A DNA stretch of 64,000 nt from Pseudomonas sp. Root562 (GTDB lineage: Bacteria; Pseudomonadota; Gammaproteobacteria; Pseudomonadales; Pseudomonadaceae): NCBI RefSeq assembly GCF_001427125.1, contig NZ_LMGK01000023.1, forward strand, positions 289,308-353,307, in the 5' to 3' direction. How positions within the stretch are numbered: position 1 is the first letter of the stretch; the number at the start of each line of letters is the position of its first letter. The notes beneath the pieces are model-generated. The model was not told where the DNA came from. It did no database searches and saw only the letters and a list, made by a program, of their open reading frames with translations. Below are positions 17,892 to 26,645 of the stretch, piece after piece. The position numbers and the translations under genes were made by a program.

Positions 17892-18680
17892 TTAATAGTT
17901 GAAAGTCTTGACCAGCAGCAGGTCACCGATGGCCCGCAGGGGCACGATGAAGGTCTCGCGTTTTTCGTCGACGGTGTTTTCGTTGAGCACCAGGTTGATC
18001 TGCGAAGTGATCACCTCGTTCTGGTTGCCGGCCTCATCGAAGTTATAGCCGCCGCTGCCGAAGTTGCCCCAGTAGTTGACGTAAACCAGATAGGTGCCAT
18101 GCAGCGGTGCGGTCATGGTGAACATTTCCGGGCCGGGACCGTCGACACCATCGGGGTCGAGGCCGCCGCCGTTGGTCAGCGCCGAGTGCGCCCAGAACGC
18201 ATGCTGGCCGTCAGGCGTGATGATGTGCAGATCGAGTTCGGCCTTCGGATCATCCCAACCCAGCACCACACGAATCCGTGCGGGCGTGCGCAGGTTATTG
18301 GCTTCATAGAATTGAACGCGCTTGAGCGACTGGCCCTCGGCACTGCGCACTTCGACGCTGTTGGAGCCGGCACCGAACGCATACGGCCGGGCAAAACGGC
18401 CCTGGTCGTCGGTGTACAGGTTCAAGGGATTGCCGTTGACCGCCAGCGTGTGCGGCCCGCGTTGCGCACCGATCGCCTTGAGCTGGCCCTGGATCATCGT
18501 GCGATTACGCTGCACACCCCGGTCGATGGGCGGTGTGGGATAGGCGACCTGCGGGTTTTCACTACGGTCGAGCAAACCGTTGAAACGCCAGCCACCCACC
18601 GGCTCCGAAAGCTCGGCACTCGGCGCGGCCAGCGCCGAAGCGCAAGCCAACCCGATCAGCAGCGAAAGAAATGAACGCAT
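17892..18680 (-). CDS. yfaP: YfaP-like secreted protein (DUF2135), operon-proximal copy
   Basis: A 262-residue protein; the start at 18680 has an AGGAGG seven bases upstream and opens a signal peptide (MRSFLSLLIGLACASALA). DUF2135 segments: WDDPKAELDLHIITPDG and YLVYVNYWGNF. First gene of the leftward six-gene operon; a promoter should lie between 18681 and about 18780. Its product, with the 8518-9327 paralogue, is probably periplasmic and tied to the macroglobulin. Confidence 0.87.
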   Translation of the reverse strand: MRSFLSLLIGLACASALAAPSAELSEPVGGWRFNGLLDRSENPQVAYPTPPIDRGVQRNRTMIQGQLKAIGAQRGPHTLAVNGNPLNLYTDDQGRFARPYAFGAGSNSVEVRSAEGQSLKRVQFYEANNLRTPARIRVVLGWDDPKAELDLHIITPDGQHAFWAHSALTNGGGLDPDGVDGPGPEMFTMTAPLHGTYLVYVNYWGNFGSGGYNFDEAGNQNEVITSQINLVLNENTVDEKRETFIVPLRAIGDLLLVKTFNY

Positions 18681-18870
18681 GTGATGCCTCCTGCCATGCA
18701 TGACGAAACCTTGCGCCAGATCCTCGGCGCGTTACAGATAGGGGTACTGCGTTTCGTCTGAAAGACCCGTGAATAACCGGTCGTCGATGGCGCGAAGGTT
18801 AATCGCTCGGTCGCTTTCTAACAATCGGATACATCTGAAATTGCAGCAGCATCATGCGGGTGGGTGGACG

Positions 18871-18934
18871 GTGAGCCGAATAAAGATCATATTCGGCTCA
18901 CTATATGAGCCGAATAGCATTTCTAATCGGCTCA
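18871..18934. promoter_or_regulatory. two tandem palindromes, candidate operators of the Fic gene
   Basis: Palindrome 1: GTGAGCCGAATA (871-882 of this kb), 7-base spacer, TATTCGGCTCAC (890-901), perfect. Palindrome 2: TGAGCCGAAT (906-915), 9-base spacer, AATCGGCTCA (925-934), one mismatch. Four half-sites with the core GAGCCGA are thus packed in 64 bases that end 21 bases before the Fic start codon. The symmetry and position suggest a dimeric repressor covering the promoter. Confidence 0.7.
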
Positions 18935-18955
18935 CTCTTTATGGAAGTTGAATGC

Positions 18956-20101
18956 ATGGTTCCCCACTGGATCTGGCAACAGCCCGATTGGCCAAGTTTC
19001 ACCTGGCATGCCGAGCGTTTGGCATCGTTGCTGCGCGAGTGCGTTCAGGCGCAAGGTCGATTGACCGGAATGATCAGCTCCGTAGGCAACTCGCTCAGTG
19101 CACAGAGTGAGCTCGATGCATTGCTGCAAAACATCGTTACCTCTTCAGCGATTGAAGGTGAGCAGTTGAATGTCGGCTCGGTACGATCTTCTCTGGCGCG
19201 GCGTCTCGGTCTACAGATGCACGAGGGCGACCCCATCAGCCAACGCAGCGAAGGTCTGGCGCAGTTGATGCTCGATGCCACGCAGCATTTTGCCGAACCG
19301 CTGACCCTTGAACGGCTGCTTGATTGGCATGAGTGGCTGTTCCCCGATCAGGACAGCTCATTCACCGCTCAAAGTATCCGCGTCGGCGCATTGCGCGGCG
19401 ATGACCCGATGCAAGTGGTGTCCGGGCGACTCGACAAGCCCATCGTCCACTTCGAAGCGCCGCCCCGCAGGGGCCTGGAACGGCAACTCGAGACTTTCCT
19501 CGAGTGGTTTGAAAGCAGCCGCCATGAGGTCGGGCTCGATCCACTGTTGCGCGCCGGTATCGCGCACTTCTGGTTTGTCACGCTGCACCCTTTCGACGAC
19601 GGCAATGGTCGCCTGACGCGAACCCTCACCGACCTTGCCCTGGCGCAAGGCGAGGCTCAGGCCATTCGTTTCTACGCCATGTCGGCGAGCATTCTCGAGG
19701 ACCGCTCCGGCTATTACCGCGTATTGGAAACCAGCCAGAAGGCCACGTTGGACATCACCCATTGGCTCGAGTGGTTTCTGCAAACCTTGCTGCGCAGCTT
19801 GCAGCAGGCGATGGTGCGAATCGAGTCGGTGCTGGGCAAGGCGCGTTTCTGGCAGGCGCATCGGGAATCAGAACTCTCCAGCGAGCAGACCAAAGTACTG
19901 AATCGTTTACTCGATGGCGGCGAACGTGGTTTCGAGGGCGGAATCAGCGCGGCTCAGTATCAAGCCGTAGCGAAGGTTTCCAAAGCCACCGCAACCCGTC
20001 ATTTGGCTGAACTGCTGGAAAAGGGTTGCCTGGAACGACTGCCCGGCGGCGGTCGCAGTACTCGCTACCAAATTCACTATCCTGATCACTCCCCCCTCTA
20101 A
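18956..20101 (+). CDS. Fic-family AMP-transferase-like protein with DUF4172 and C-terminal winged helix
   Basis: A 381-residue protein: N-terminal DUF4172 region (WIWQQPDWPSFTWHAERL to about 90), Fic core with HPFDDGNGR at 211-219, and a C-terminal winged helix (KVSKATATRHLAELLEKG, then LPGGGRSTRY). The inhibitory-helix motif S63-xxx-E67-G68 is present, so it is a self-inhibited class II Fic. It probably transfers AMP to a hydroxyl of an unknown protein. ATGs at 18905 and 18941 are in frame, but the first lies inside an operator palindrome and neither has a ribosome site; the ATG at 18956 has GGAAG eight bases upstream. The DNA-binding tail suggests autoregulation. Confidence 0.9.
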   Translation: MVPHWIWQQPDWPSFTWHAERLASLLRECVQAQGRLTGMISSVGNSLSAQSELDALLQNIVTSSAIEGEQLNVGSVRSSLARRLGLQMHEGDPISQRSEGLAQLMLDATQHFAEPLTLERLLDWHEWLFPDQDSSFTAQSIRVGALRGDDPMQVVSGRLDKPIVHFEAPPRRGLERQLETFLEWFESSRHEVGLDPLLRAGIAHFWFVTLHPFDDGNGRLTRTLTDLALAQGEAQAIRFYAMSASILEDRSGYYRVLETSQKATLDITHWLEWFLQTLLRSLQQAMVRIESVLGKARFWQAHRESELSSEQTKVLNRLLDGGERGFEGGISAAQYQAVAKVSKATATRHLAELLEKGCLERLPGGGRSTRYQIHYPDHSPL

Positions 20102-20210
20102 GCGCTGCCGCAGGCTGCGTCTACAGGGGTTTGTATCATCTGTGAATTTGCCCATACCCCCCCTATCTGCTAGTGTCGCGCCGGTTTAACGTCAACCGGA
20201 AATCGCCGCC

Positions 20211-20453
20211 ATGGCCCGCAAAAAAGCTGCACTGGATTTCGAACAATCCCTCGCCGACCTGCAAACGCTGGTGGAACGTCTGGAGAATGGCGAATTGTCG
20301 CTGGAAGATTCGTTGACCGCTTTCGAGCAAGGCATCGGTCTGACCCGTGATTGCCAGGCGGCGCTGGCGCAGGCTGAGCAGAAGGTTCAGGTGCTGCTCG
20401 AGCGTGATGGCGAGCTGGCCGAGGAACCCTTCGACGCGGACCAGCCAGAATGA
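20211..20453 (+). CDS. xseB: exodeoxyribonuclease VII small subunit
   Basis: An 80-residue protein with the XseB helix-hairpin: FEQSLADLQTLVERLENGEL and SLEDSLTAFEQGIGLTRDCQ. It binds several-fold to the XseA subunit to degrade single-stranded DNA. The stop overlaps the ispA start (ATGA at 20450-20453). The xseB-ispA-dxs order is conserved across gammaproteobacteria. Confidence 0.96.
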   Translation: MARKKAALDFEQSLADLQTLVERLENGELSLEDSLTAFEQGIGLTRDCQAALAQAEQKVQVLLERDGELAEEPFDADQPE

Positions 20454-21337
20454 TTGCAGCGTATTCGGCGACCAGCCAGGCCCGGGTCAATGCGGCTCTC
20501 GAAACCCTGTTCATCGCCCCGAGCCCTGAGCTCGCGCGGCTCTACGAAGCAATGCGCTACAGCGTGATGAACGGCGGCAAGCGCGTGCGTCCATTGTTGG
20601 CCTATGCCGCCTGCGAAGCGCTTGGCGGAAAGGCCGAGCAAGCCAACGGCGCGGCCTGCGCAGTGGAATTGATCCACGCCTATTCGCTGGTGCATGACGA
20701 TTTGCCGGCCATGGACGATGATGACCTGCGTCGCGGCCAGCCCACCACCCACAAGAAATTCGATGAAGCCTGCGCGATTCTCGCCGGTGACGGTTTGCAG
20801 AGCCTGGCGTTCAGCGCCCTGCTCGACCCGCGCCTGAGCCATGCAGAAGCCGACATCCGCCTGCAAATGGTCACCGCACTGGCCCAGGCTGCAGGCCCGG
20901 CCGGCATGGTCGGCGGTCAAGCCATCGACCTGGGCTCGGTCGGCCTGAAGCTCGATCAAAAAGCCCTCGAATACATGCATCGGCACAAGACCGGTGCCTT
21001 GATCGAAGTCAGCGTCAAACTCGGCGCCCTGGCCAGTGGCCGTGCCGAGAAGGACGAACTGAAATCCCTGCAGACTTATGCAAGGGCTATCGGCCTGGCG
21101 TTTCAGGTTCAGGACGACATTCTCGACGTCGAAAGCGATACCGAAACCCTCGGCAAACGCCAGGGTGCGGACATTGCCCGCGACAAGCCGACCTACCCGG
21201 CCCTGCTCGGCCTCGACGCGGCCAAGGCCTACGCCCTGGAACTGCGCGATCAGGCCCTGCATGCGCTGCGACCGTTTGACGCGGGGGCCGAGCCATTGCG
21301 TGACCTGGCCCGGTATATCGTCGAGCGCCGCAGCTGA
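20450..21337 (+). CDS. ispA: (2E,6E)-farnesyl diphosphate synthase
   Basis: A 295-residue prenyl diphosphate synthase with both aspartate-rich motifs: DDLPAMDDDDLRRG (first) and DDILD (second). It joins two isopentenyl diphosphates to dimethylallyl/geranyl diphosphate to give the C15 precursor of quinones, undecaprenol and hemes. Coupled to xseB by ATGA overlap and followed by dxs 91 bases later, in one operon for isoprenoid supply. Confidence 0.97.
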   Translation: MIAAYSATSQARVNAALETLFIAPSPELARLYEAMRYSVMNGGKRVRPLLAYAACEALGGKAEQANGAACAVELIHAYSLVHDDLPAMDDDDLRRGQPTTHKKFDEACAILAGDGLQSLAFSALLDPRLSHAEADIRLQMVTALAQAAGPAGMVGGQAIDLGSVGLKLDQKALEYMHRHKTGALIEVSVKLGALASGRAEKDELKSLQTYARAIGLAFQVQDDILDVESDTETLGKRQGADIARDKPTYPALLGLDAAKAYALELRDQALHALRPFDAGAEPLRDLARYIVERRS

Positions 21338-21428
21338 CGGCGTTTGCGCCAAAAAATACCAACGCGTGGGCAGGGGCCGATGCATCAGGTAAACTGCCGC
21401 ATCTTTTATACCTATAACGATTCGCCTG

Positions 21429-23333
21429 ATGCCCACGACGTTTCATGAGATTCCCCGCAAGCGCCCGACCACGCCCCTGCTCGACCGCGCGAACACGCCG
21501 GACGGCCTGCGCCGGTTAGGCGAAGCCGAGCTGGAAACCCTGGCCGATGAGTTGCGCCTGGAATTGCTCTACACGGTCGGCCAGACCGGTGGGCATTTTG
21601 GTGCCGGCCTGGGCGTGATCGAGCTGACCATCGCGTTGCATTACGTTTTCGACACCCCGGACGACCGGTTGGTGTGGGACGTGGGTCATCAGGCTTATCC
21701 GCACAAGATCCTCACCGGTCGCCGCGAGCGCATGGGCACCCTGCGCCAGAAGGACGGCGTTGCCGCTTTCCCGCGCCGCTCCGAGAGCGAGTACGACACC
21801 TTTGGCGTCGGCCACTCCAGCACCTCGATCAGTGCCGCGCTGGGCATGGCGATTGCCGCCCGCCTGCAAAACAGTGATCGCAAGGCCATCGCCGTGATCG
21901 GTGACGGCGCACTGACGGCCGGCATGGCGTTCGAAGCGCTGAACCATGCGCCGGAAGTGGACGCCAATATGCTGGTGATCCTCAACGACAACGACATGTC
22001 GATCTCGCGCAATGTCGGGGGTTTGTCGAACTACCTGGCGAAGATTCTTTCCAGCCGCACTTACGCGAGCATGCGCGAAGGCAGCAAAAAAGTGCTGTCG
22101 CGGCTGCCCGGCGCCTGGGAAATCGCCCGTCGTACCGAAGAGTACGCCAAAGGCATGCTGGTCCCCGGCACGCTGTTCGAAGAGCTGGGCTGGAACTACA
22201 TCGGTCCGATCGATGGCCACGACTTGCCGACCCTGATCGCCACCCTGCGCAACATGCGCGATCTGAAAGGTCCGCAATTCCTGCACGTCGTCACCAAAAA
22301 AGGCAAAGGCTTCGCTCCGGCGGAAGTCGACCCGATCGGTTACCACGCCATCACCAAGCTCGAGCCGCTGGACGCCCCGGCCGCTGCGCCGAAAAAAGCC
22401 AGCGGGCCGAAGTATTCCGGTGTGTTCGGCGAATGGCTGTGCGACATGGCCGCTGCTGACCCTCGCCTGGTCGGCATCACGCCGGCGATGAAGGAAGGCT
22501 CCGACCTGGTGGCCTTCAGCGAGCGTTTTCCGCTGCGCTACTTCGACGTGGCGATTGCCGAGCAACACGCGGTGACCCTCGCAGCCGGCATGGCCTGTGA
22601 AGGCGCCAAACCGGTCGTGGCGATCTATTCGACCTTCCTGCAACGCGGTTACGACCAGTTGATACATGACGTGGCGGTGCAGAACCTCGACGTGCTGTTC
22701 GCCATCGATCGCGCCGGGCTGGTTGGCGAAGACGGCCCGACCCACGCTGGCAGCTTCGATCTGTCTTTCCTGCGCTGCATCCCCGGCATGCTGGTGATGA
22801 CCCCGAGCGATGAGAACGAACTGCGCAAAATGCTCACCACCGGTCACCTTTACGAAGGCCCGGCGGCGGTGCGTTACCCGCGCGGCAATGGCCCGAATGC
22901 GACTATCGAAAAAGACCTCGAGCCCATCGAGATCGGCAAAGGCGTGGTTCGCCGCCAGGGCAGCAAAGTCGCCCTGCTGGTGTTCGGCGTGCAACTGGCC
23001 GAGGCGCTGAAAGTCGCAGAGAAGCTGGATGCAACCGTGGTCGACATGCGTTTCGTCAAACCGCTGGACGAAGAACTCGTTCGCCAGATCGCGGCCAGCC
23101 ATGAGCTGTTGGTGACCATCGAAGAGAACGCGATCATGGGCGGCGCCGGTGGCGCAGTCAGCGAGTTCCTCGCCCGCGAGAACATCCTCAAGTCGATGCT
23201 GCACCTGGGCTTGCCAGACATCTACGTCGAACACGCCAAGCCTGCGCAAATGCTGGCTGAGTGCGGGCTGGATGAGGCCGGAATCGAAGCTTCGATCCGC
23301 ACGCGCCTGCAACTGCTGAACACCTCAATATAA
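21429..23333 (+). CDS. dxs: 1-deoxy-D-xylulose-5-phosphate synthase
   Basis: A 634-residue thiamine-diphosphate enzyme, first step of the MEP pathway (pyruvate plus glyceraldehyde 3-phosphate). The ThDP site GDGALTAGMAFEALNHA, the GHQAYPHKILTGRR region and the GRDGPTHAG-like EDGPTHAGSFDLSFLR of the transketolase C-half are all present. The length matches the family. Third gene of the xseB-ispA-dxs operon. Confidence 0.98.
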   Translation: MPTTFHEIPRKRPTTPLLDRANTPDGLRRLGEAELETLADELRLELLYTVGQTGGHFGAGLGVIELTIALHYVFDTPDDRLVWDVGHQAYPHKILTGRRERMGTLRQKDGVAAFPRRSESEYDTFGVGHSSTSISAALGMAIAARLQNSDRKAIAVIGDGALTAGMAFEALNHAPEVDANMLVILNDNDMSISRNVGGLSNYLAKILSSRTYASMREGSKKVLSRLPGAWEIARRTEEYAKGMLVPGTLFEELGWNYIGPIDGHDLPTLIATLRNMRDLKGPQFLHVVTKKGKGFAPAEVDPIGYHAITKLEPLDAPAAAPKKASGPKYSGVFGEWLCDMAAADPRLVGITPAMKEGSDLVAFSERFPLRYFDVAIAEQHAVTLAAGMACEGAKPVVAIYSTFLQRGYDQLIHDVAVQNLDVLFAIDRAGLVGEDGPTHAGSFDLSFLRCIPGMLVMTPSDENELRKMLTTGHLYEGPAAVRYPRGNGPNATIEKDLEPIEIGKGVVRRQGSKVALLVFGVQLAEALKVAEKLDATVVDMRFVKPLDEELVRQIAASHELLVTIEENAIMGGAGGAVSEFLARENILKSMLHLGLPDIYVEHAKPAQMLAECGLDEAGIEASIRTRLQLLNTSI

Positions 23334-23349
23334 GACTTACGCAAAACCC

Positions 23350-23440
23350 TGTAGGAGCGAGCCTGCTCGCGATAGCGGACTGACAGTCAACCGATTCTCT
23401 GACTGACATACCGTCATCGCGAGCAGGCTCGCTCCTACAT
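23350..23440. repeat. REP doublet between dxs and btuB
   Basis: GTAGGAGCGAGCCTGCTCGC at 23351-23370 and its inverted partner GCGAGCAGGCTCGCTCCTAC at 23419-23438 are exact complements, with a spacer that also folds. They occupy most of the intergenic region, leaving about 50 bases for a btuB promoter. Confidence 0.88.
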
Positions 23441-23493
23441 TGGTTTTTTGCGATCTTAAGATTTGGTTCGCTCCAACGTATTAACGGACTGCC

Positions 23494-25377
23494 ATGAAAC
23501 TCTCCCCTCTCGCCCTGTCGCTGACCCTCCTGCCGGCCGGCCCACTGCTGGCCGACACCTTCGAACGCGATCAAGCCCTGAAGCTGCCCGACGTGCTGAT
23601 CAGCGCCAACCGTCAGGTCGAAGCGCGCAACGACAGCAGCGCCGCCAACACCGTGTTCACCCGCGAAGACATCGACCGCCTGCAACCAGACAGCGTCACC
23701 GAACTGCTGCGCCGGGTGCCGGGGGTGCAGGTAGCGCAAACCGGTGGTCGCGGCAGTCTGCCGGGGATTTACATTCGCGGCACACAGTCGGCGCAAAGCC
23801 TGGTGCTGGTGGACGGTCAACGCATCGGCAATTCATCCTCGGGCGACAGCAATCTGCAACACATCAACATTGAACAGGTCGAGCGCGTAGAAGTGTTGCG
23901 CGGCTCCCGTTCGGCGATTTATGGCAGCGATGCGATTGGCGGGGTGATCCAGATTTTCACCCGGCGTGGCAGCGAACCGGGATTGCGTCCACAAATGCAT
24001 GTCGGTTTCGGCAGCAACCAGACCTGGGAACGCAGCCTCGGCTTGTCTGGCGGCGATGAGCAGACACGCTTCAATCTGGGTGCCAGCCTCAATGAAACCG
24101 CCGGAATAAATCGCACTCACGAGTCGTATCCCAGCGATGGCGATCACGATGCATACCGCAATAAATCGTTCAGCCTGAGCCTCAGCCATGCCCTGACCGA
24201 TGACATTGAAATCGGCGCCAATGTGCTGGATAACCGTGGCAAAACTGAATACGACAACCCGTTCGGTCGCTTCGACCTGAATACCTTCGAGTCAGTCCAG
24301 GAGCAGCCCTACAACGAGTTCGACGTGAGCAGCGTCAGCAGCTACGTCGACGCGCGGGTCAACGATCTGTGGAAAACCCGCATCGAATTCGGTCACAGCG
24401 AAAACCGCGAGAAAACCTTCGACAAACTCAGTGATGAACGCAGCGTGTTTAACACCTACCGCGACTCGGTGAACTGGCAGAACGACCTGACACTCAACGA
24501 GCGCAACAGCCTGATTCTTGGCGGTGACTGGCATGAAGACCGGCTCAACAGCAGCACCGCATTCGAGGAAGACAGTCGCTGGAACCGCGCAGCATTTATC
24601 CAGCATCGCTTTCAGGCCGACCACTTCTCCACCGAGCTGGGTTTGCGCCGTGACCAGAACCAGCAATTCGGCGGCCAGAACAGCTGGAGCGGCACCCTGA
24701 CCCTGCCGCTGAACCCTGACAACGATGTGCTGCTGACCTACAGCGAAGGTTTCCGCGCACCAACCTTCAATGACTTGTATTACCCAGACTTCAGCAACCC
24801 CGACCTGAAACCGGAAACCTCGAAAAGCTACGAGTTGCAATGGCGCAGTCAGTTGACCGAGACCAGTCGACTGGAAGCATCGCTGTACCGTACTGACCTT
24901 GAAGACGCGATCATCTTTGGCAGCAACTCACGCCCGGAAAACGTTGCTTCGGCACGGATCAACGGCTTTGAAGCGGCGTTGAAGCAAGACCTGTTCGGTT
25001 GGCAGAGCAACCTCGGCGTGGCGATCATCGACCCACGGGACCGCGAAACCGGCCACACCCTGGCCCGCCGCGCACGCCGCACTGTGAGCCTGGACCTCGA
25101 CCGGCAGTTTGATCGATTGGGCCTCGGTGCCAGTTGGCAGGCGGTCAGCAACAGCTATGACGACTTGAACAATCAGCAGCCATTGGGCGGTTATGCGTTG
25201 CTGGGCTTACGCAGTAGCTGGGCGCTCAATCGCCAGATCAATCTCGAGCTGAAGGTCGATAACCTGCTGGACAAGGGTTACAGCCGAGTGCTGTACAGCC
25301 ATGAAGGCAATCAGTATGGGTATCGCGAGGAAGGTCGGGCGTGGATGTTCGGTGTGACCTGGACCCCGGAACTCTGA
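23494..25377 (+). CDS. btuB: TonB-dependent vitamin B12 receptor BtuB-like
   Basis: A 627-residue outer-membrane receptor: signal peptide 1-20, TonB box around PDVLISA (32-38), plug domain (VTELLRRVPGVQVAQTGG, IYIRGTQSAQSLVLVDGQRI, RVEVLRGSRSAIYGSDAIGG) and a barrel ending in a C-terminal beta-signal-like EGRAWMFGVTWTPEL. Plug sequence and length are those of BtuB. The convergent neighbour is a BtuF-like binding protein, which supports cobalamin as ligand. I see no cobalamin riboswitch in the short upstream gap. Confidence 0.9.
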   Translation: MKLSPLALSLTLLPAGPLLADTFERDQALKLPDVLISANRQVEARNDSSAANTVFTREDIDRLQPDSVTELLRRVPGVQVAQTGGRGSLPGIYIRGTQSAQSLVLVDGQRIGNSSSGDSNLQHINIEQVERVEVLRGSRSAIYGSDAIGGVIQIFTRRGSEPGLRPQMHVGFGSNQTWERSLGLSGGDEQTRFNLGASLNETAGINRTHESYPSDGDHDAYRNKSFSLSLSHALTDDIEIGANVLDNRGKTEYDNPFGRFDLNTFESVQEQPYNEFDVSSVSSYVDARVNDLWKTRIEFGHSENREKTFDKLSDERSVFNTYRDSVNWQNDLTLNERNSLILGGDWHEDRLNSSTAFEEDSRWNRAAFIQHRFQADHFSTELGLRRDQNQQFGGQNSWSGTLTLPLNPDNDVLLTYSEGFRAPTFNDLYYPDFSNPDLKPETSKSYELQWRSQLTETSRLEASLYRTDLEDAIIFGSNSRPENVASARINGFEAALKQDLFGWQSNLGVAIIDPRDRETGHTLARRARRTVSLDLDRQFDRLGLGASWQAVSNSYDDLNNQQPLGGYALLGLRSSWALNRQINLELKVDNLLDKGYSRVLYSHEGNQYGYREEGRAWMFGVTWTPEL

Positions 25378-25382
25378 CCCAC

Positions 25383-25413
25383 GATCGTTCCCACGCTCTG
25401 CGTGGGAACGATC
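25383..25413. repeat. palindromic repeat of the GTTCCCACGC family (short form), between convergent genes
   Basis: GATCGTTCCCACGC, TCT, GCGTGGGAACGATC: a perfect 14-base-arm palindrome directly after the btuB stop and 13 bases before the end of the convergent btuF gene. It could act as a two-way terminator. It is the short form of the longer element at 34906, 40752 and 47324. Confidence 0.85.
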
Positions 25414-25425
25414 ATTCAAAGCTTT

Positions 25426-26226
25426 TTAGCGATCCGGCGCAATCAACTGGCACAACTTGGCGGTTGCCTCGATCATCTGCCCACTGGGCCGTTCCAGGCC
25501 TTTGTCCGTGACCAATCGCAACTGACCTTGCGCCACGGCCGTGACCTGCGGCCACGCCTTCCACGCATCAAGCTGCGCCTGATCGCTCGCCAGAATCAGC
25601 TCGGGATTACGCTGCAACACTGCCTCCACACTGACTTGCGGCGCCGGCAACGTCAGGTCGGCAAATGCGTTACGGGCGCCGCAAACCTCCAGCGCATCGC
25701 TGATGATCTGCCCGCCACCGACGGTGTAAAGCGGCCGATCCCAGACCTGATAGAACACCCGCACTGGTTGATCCCGTCGATAGCGTTGACGCAATTGCGT
25801 CAGCCGCTGGCGTAGATCGGCAGTCAGTGCAGCCCCGCGTTCGCGGCGGCCGAGTTGCGAGGCGATCGCCTCGATCTGCTGGGTCAGTTGATCGAGTGTG
25901 TGTGGCTCGGCGACGAAAGTCGGGATGTTCAGGCGCTGGAGCTGATCACGCTGGGCCGGGCTGACGCTGCCGGGCCAAAGCAACAGCAAGTCGGGCTGCA
26001 GGCTGAGCAAGCGCTCGATGTCCAACTGACCGTAGCGGCCAACGGAAGGCAGATGCTTGAGTTCGGCGGGACGCTCACCGGCATCCAGCACACCCACCAA
26101 CAGGTCGGCCGAACCCAGTTCAACAACGATTTCGGAAAGAGAAGGCGCGAGGCTGACGACTCGCTCGACCGCGCTTGTCGAACCACTGAAGGCCAACAGC
26201 AGAACCGTCAGCCAGACCGCGCGCAT
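25426..26226 (-). CDS. btuF: cobalamin ABC transporter periplasmic binding protein (BtuF-like)
   Basis: A 266-residue class III binding protein: signal peptide MRAVWLTVLLLAFSGSTSA, then RVVSLAPSLSEIVVELG and VGRYGQLDIERLLSLQPDLLL, as in BtuF. The ATG at 26226 overlaps the stop of the upstream gene by one base (TGATG). The frame is open further upstream, but that stretch lies inside the neighbour. It should carry cobalamin from BtuB to the inner-membrane transporter; btuCD are not in this window. Confidence 0.87.
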   Translation of the reverse strand: MRAVWLTVLLLAFSGSTSAVERVVSLAPSLSEIVVELGSADLLVGVLDAGERPAELKHLPSVGRYGQLDIERLLSLQPDLLLLWPGSVSPAQRDQLQRLNIPTFVAEPHTLDQLTQQIEAIASQLGRRERGAALTADLRQRLTQLRQRYRRDQPVRVFYQVWDRPLYTVGGGQIISDALEVCGARNAFADLTLPAPQVSVEAVLQRNPELILASDQAQLDAWKAWPQVTAVAQGQLRLVTDKGLERPSGQMIEATAKLCQLIAPDR

Positions 26227-26645
26227 CAACCGAGTTGACGCGGAATACGGTAGAGATAGAACAGCACCGCGGTCGACAGTGCCAGCAACATCAGCGGTAC
26301 TGCCTCGAGGCCGACGAACACCGCCAACGCACCAATCCAGGCCGGCAGGCCAGCGACGAGCAATGCCGCACGGCGCTTGGCTGCCAGGCTGATCCACGCA
26401 GCGGGTTCTTCTGGGGTGTCGAGGGCTTTCTGGGTGGCGATCAGCGCGTGTTTGTATCGACCGAAAAACTTCAGGCTGACGAACATCGAGGCGACGCCAG
26501 CGATGAACAATGGCATCGCCAGCACTGGCAGAATCGCTTCGGTCTGGCCGAACACACCGTTGATCACGAACAGCGGCAACAAGGCCAGCGCCAGGTATTG
26601 CCACCAGTTGACGGACAGTCGCCGCCGCACCTGACCGCGGGTCAC
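26226..26645 (-). CDS. small inner-membrane protein of unknown function
   Basis: 139 residues with four predicted hydrophobic segments (for example LALALLPLFVINGVFG and LLVAGLPAWIGALAVFVGL) and a basic N-terminus. GTG start at 26645 overlapping the ribA stop (GTGA); its own stop overlaps the btuF start. The tight packing suggests co-translation with btuF. I do not recognise a characterised family; a role in cobalamin uptake is only suggested by position. Confidence 0.8.
   Translation of the reverse strand: MTRGQVRRRLSVNWWQYLALALLPLFVINGVFGQTEAILPVLAMPLFIAGVASMFVSLKFFGRYKHALIATQKALDTPEEPAAWISLAAKRRAALLVAGLPAWIGALAVFVGLEAVPLMLLALSTAVLFYLYRIPRQLG

Noticed and set aside
21516..23312. 598-codon antisense frame across dxs
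   Set aside because: Shadow of the conserved dxs frame caused by third-position GC; product has no recognisable motif.
23334..23493. cobalamin riboswitch before btuB
   Set aside because: The gap is only 160 bases and mostly a REP doublet; no B12 box seen by eye.
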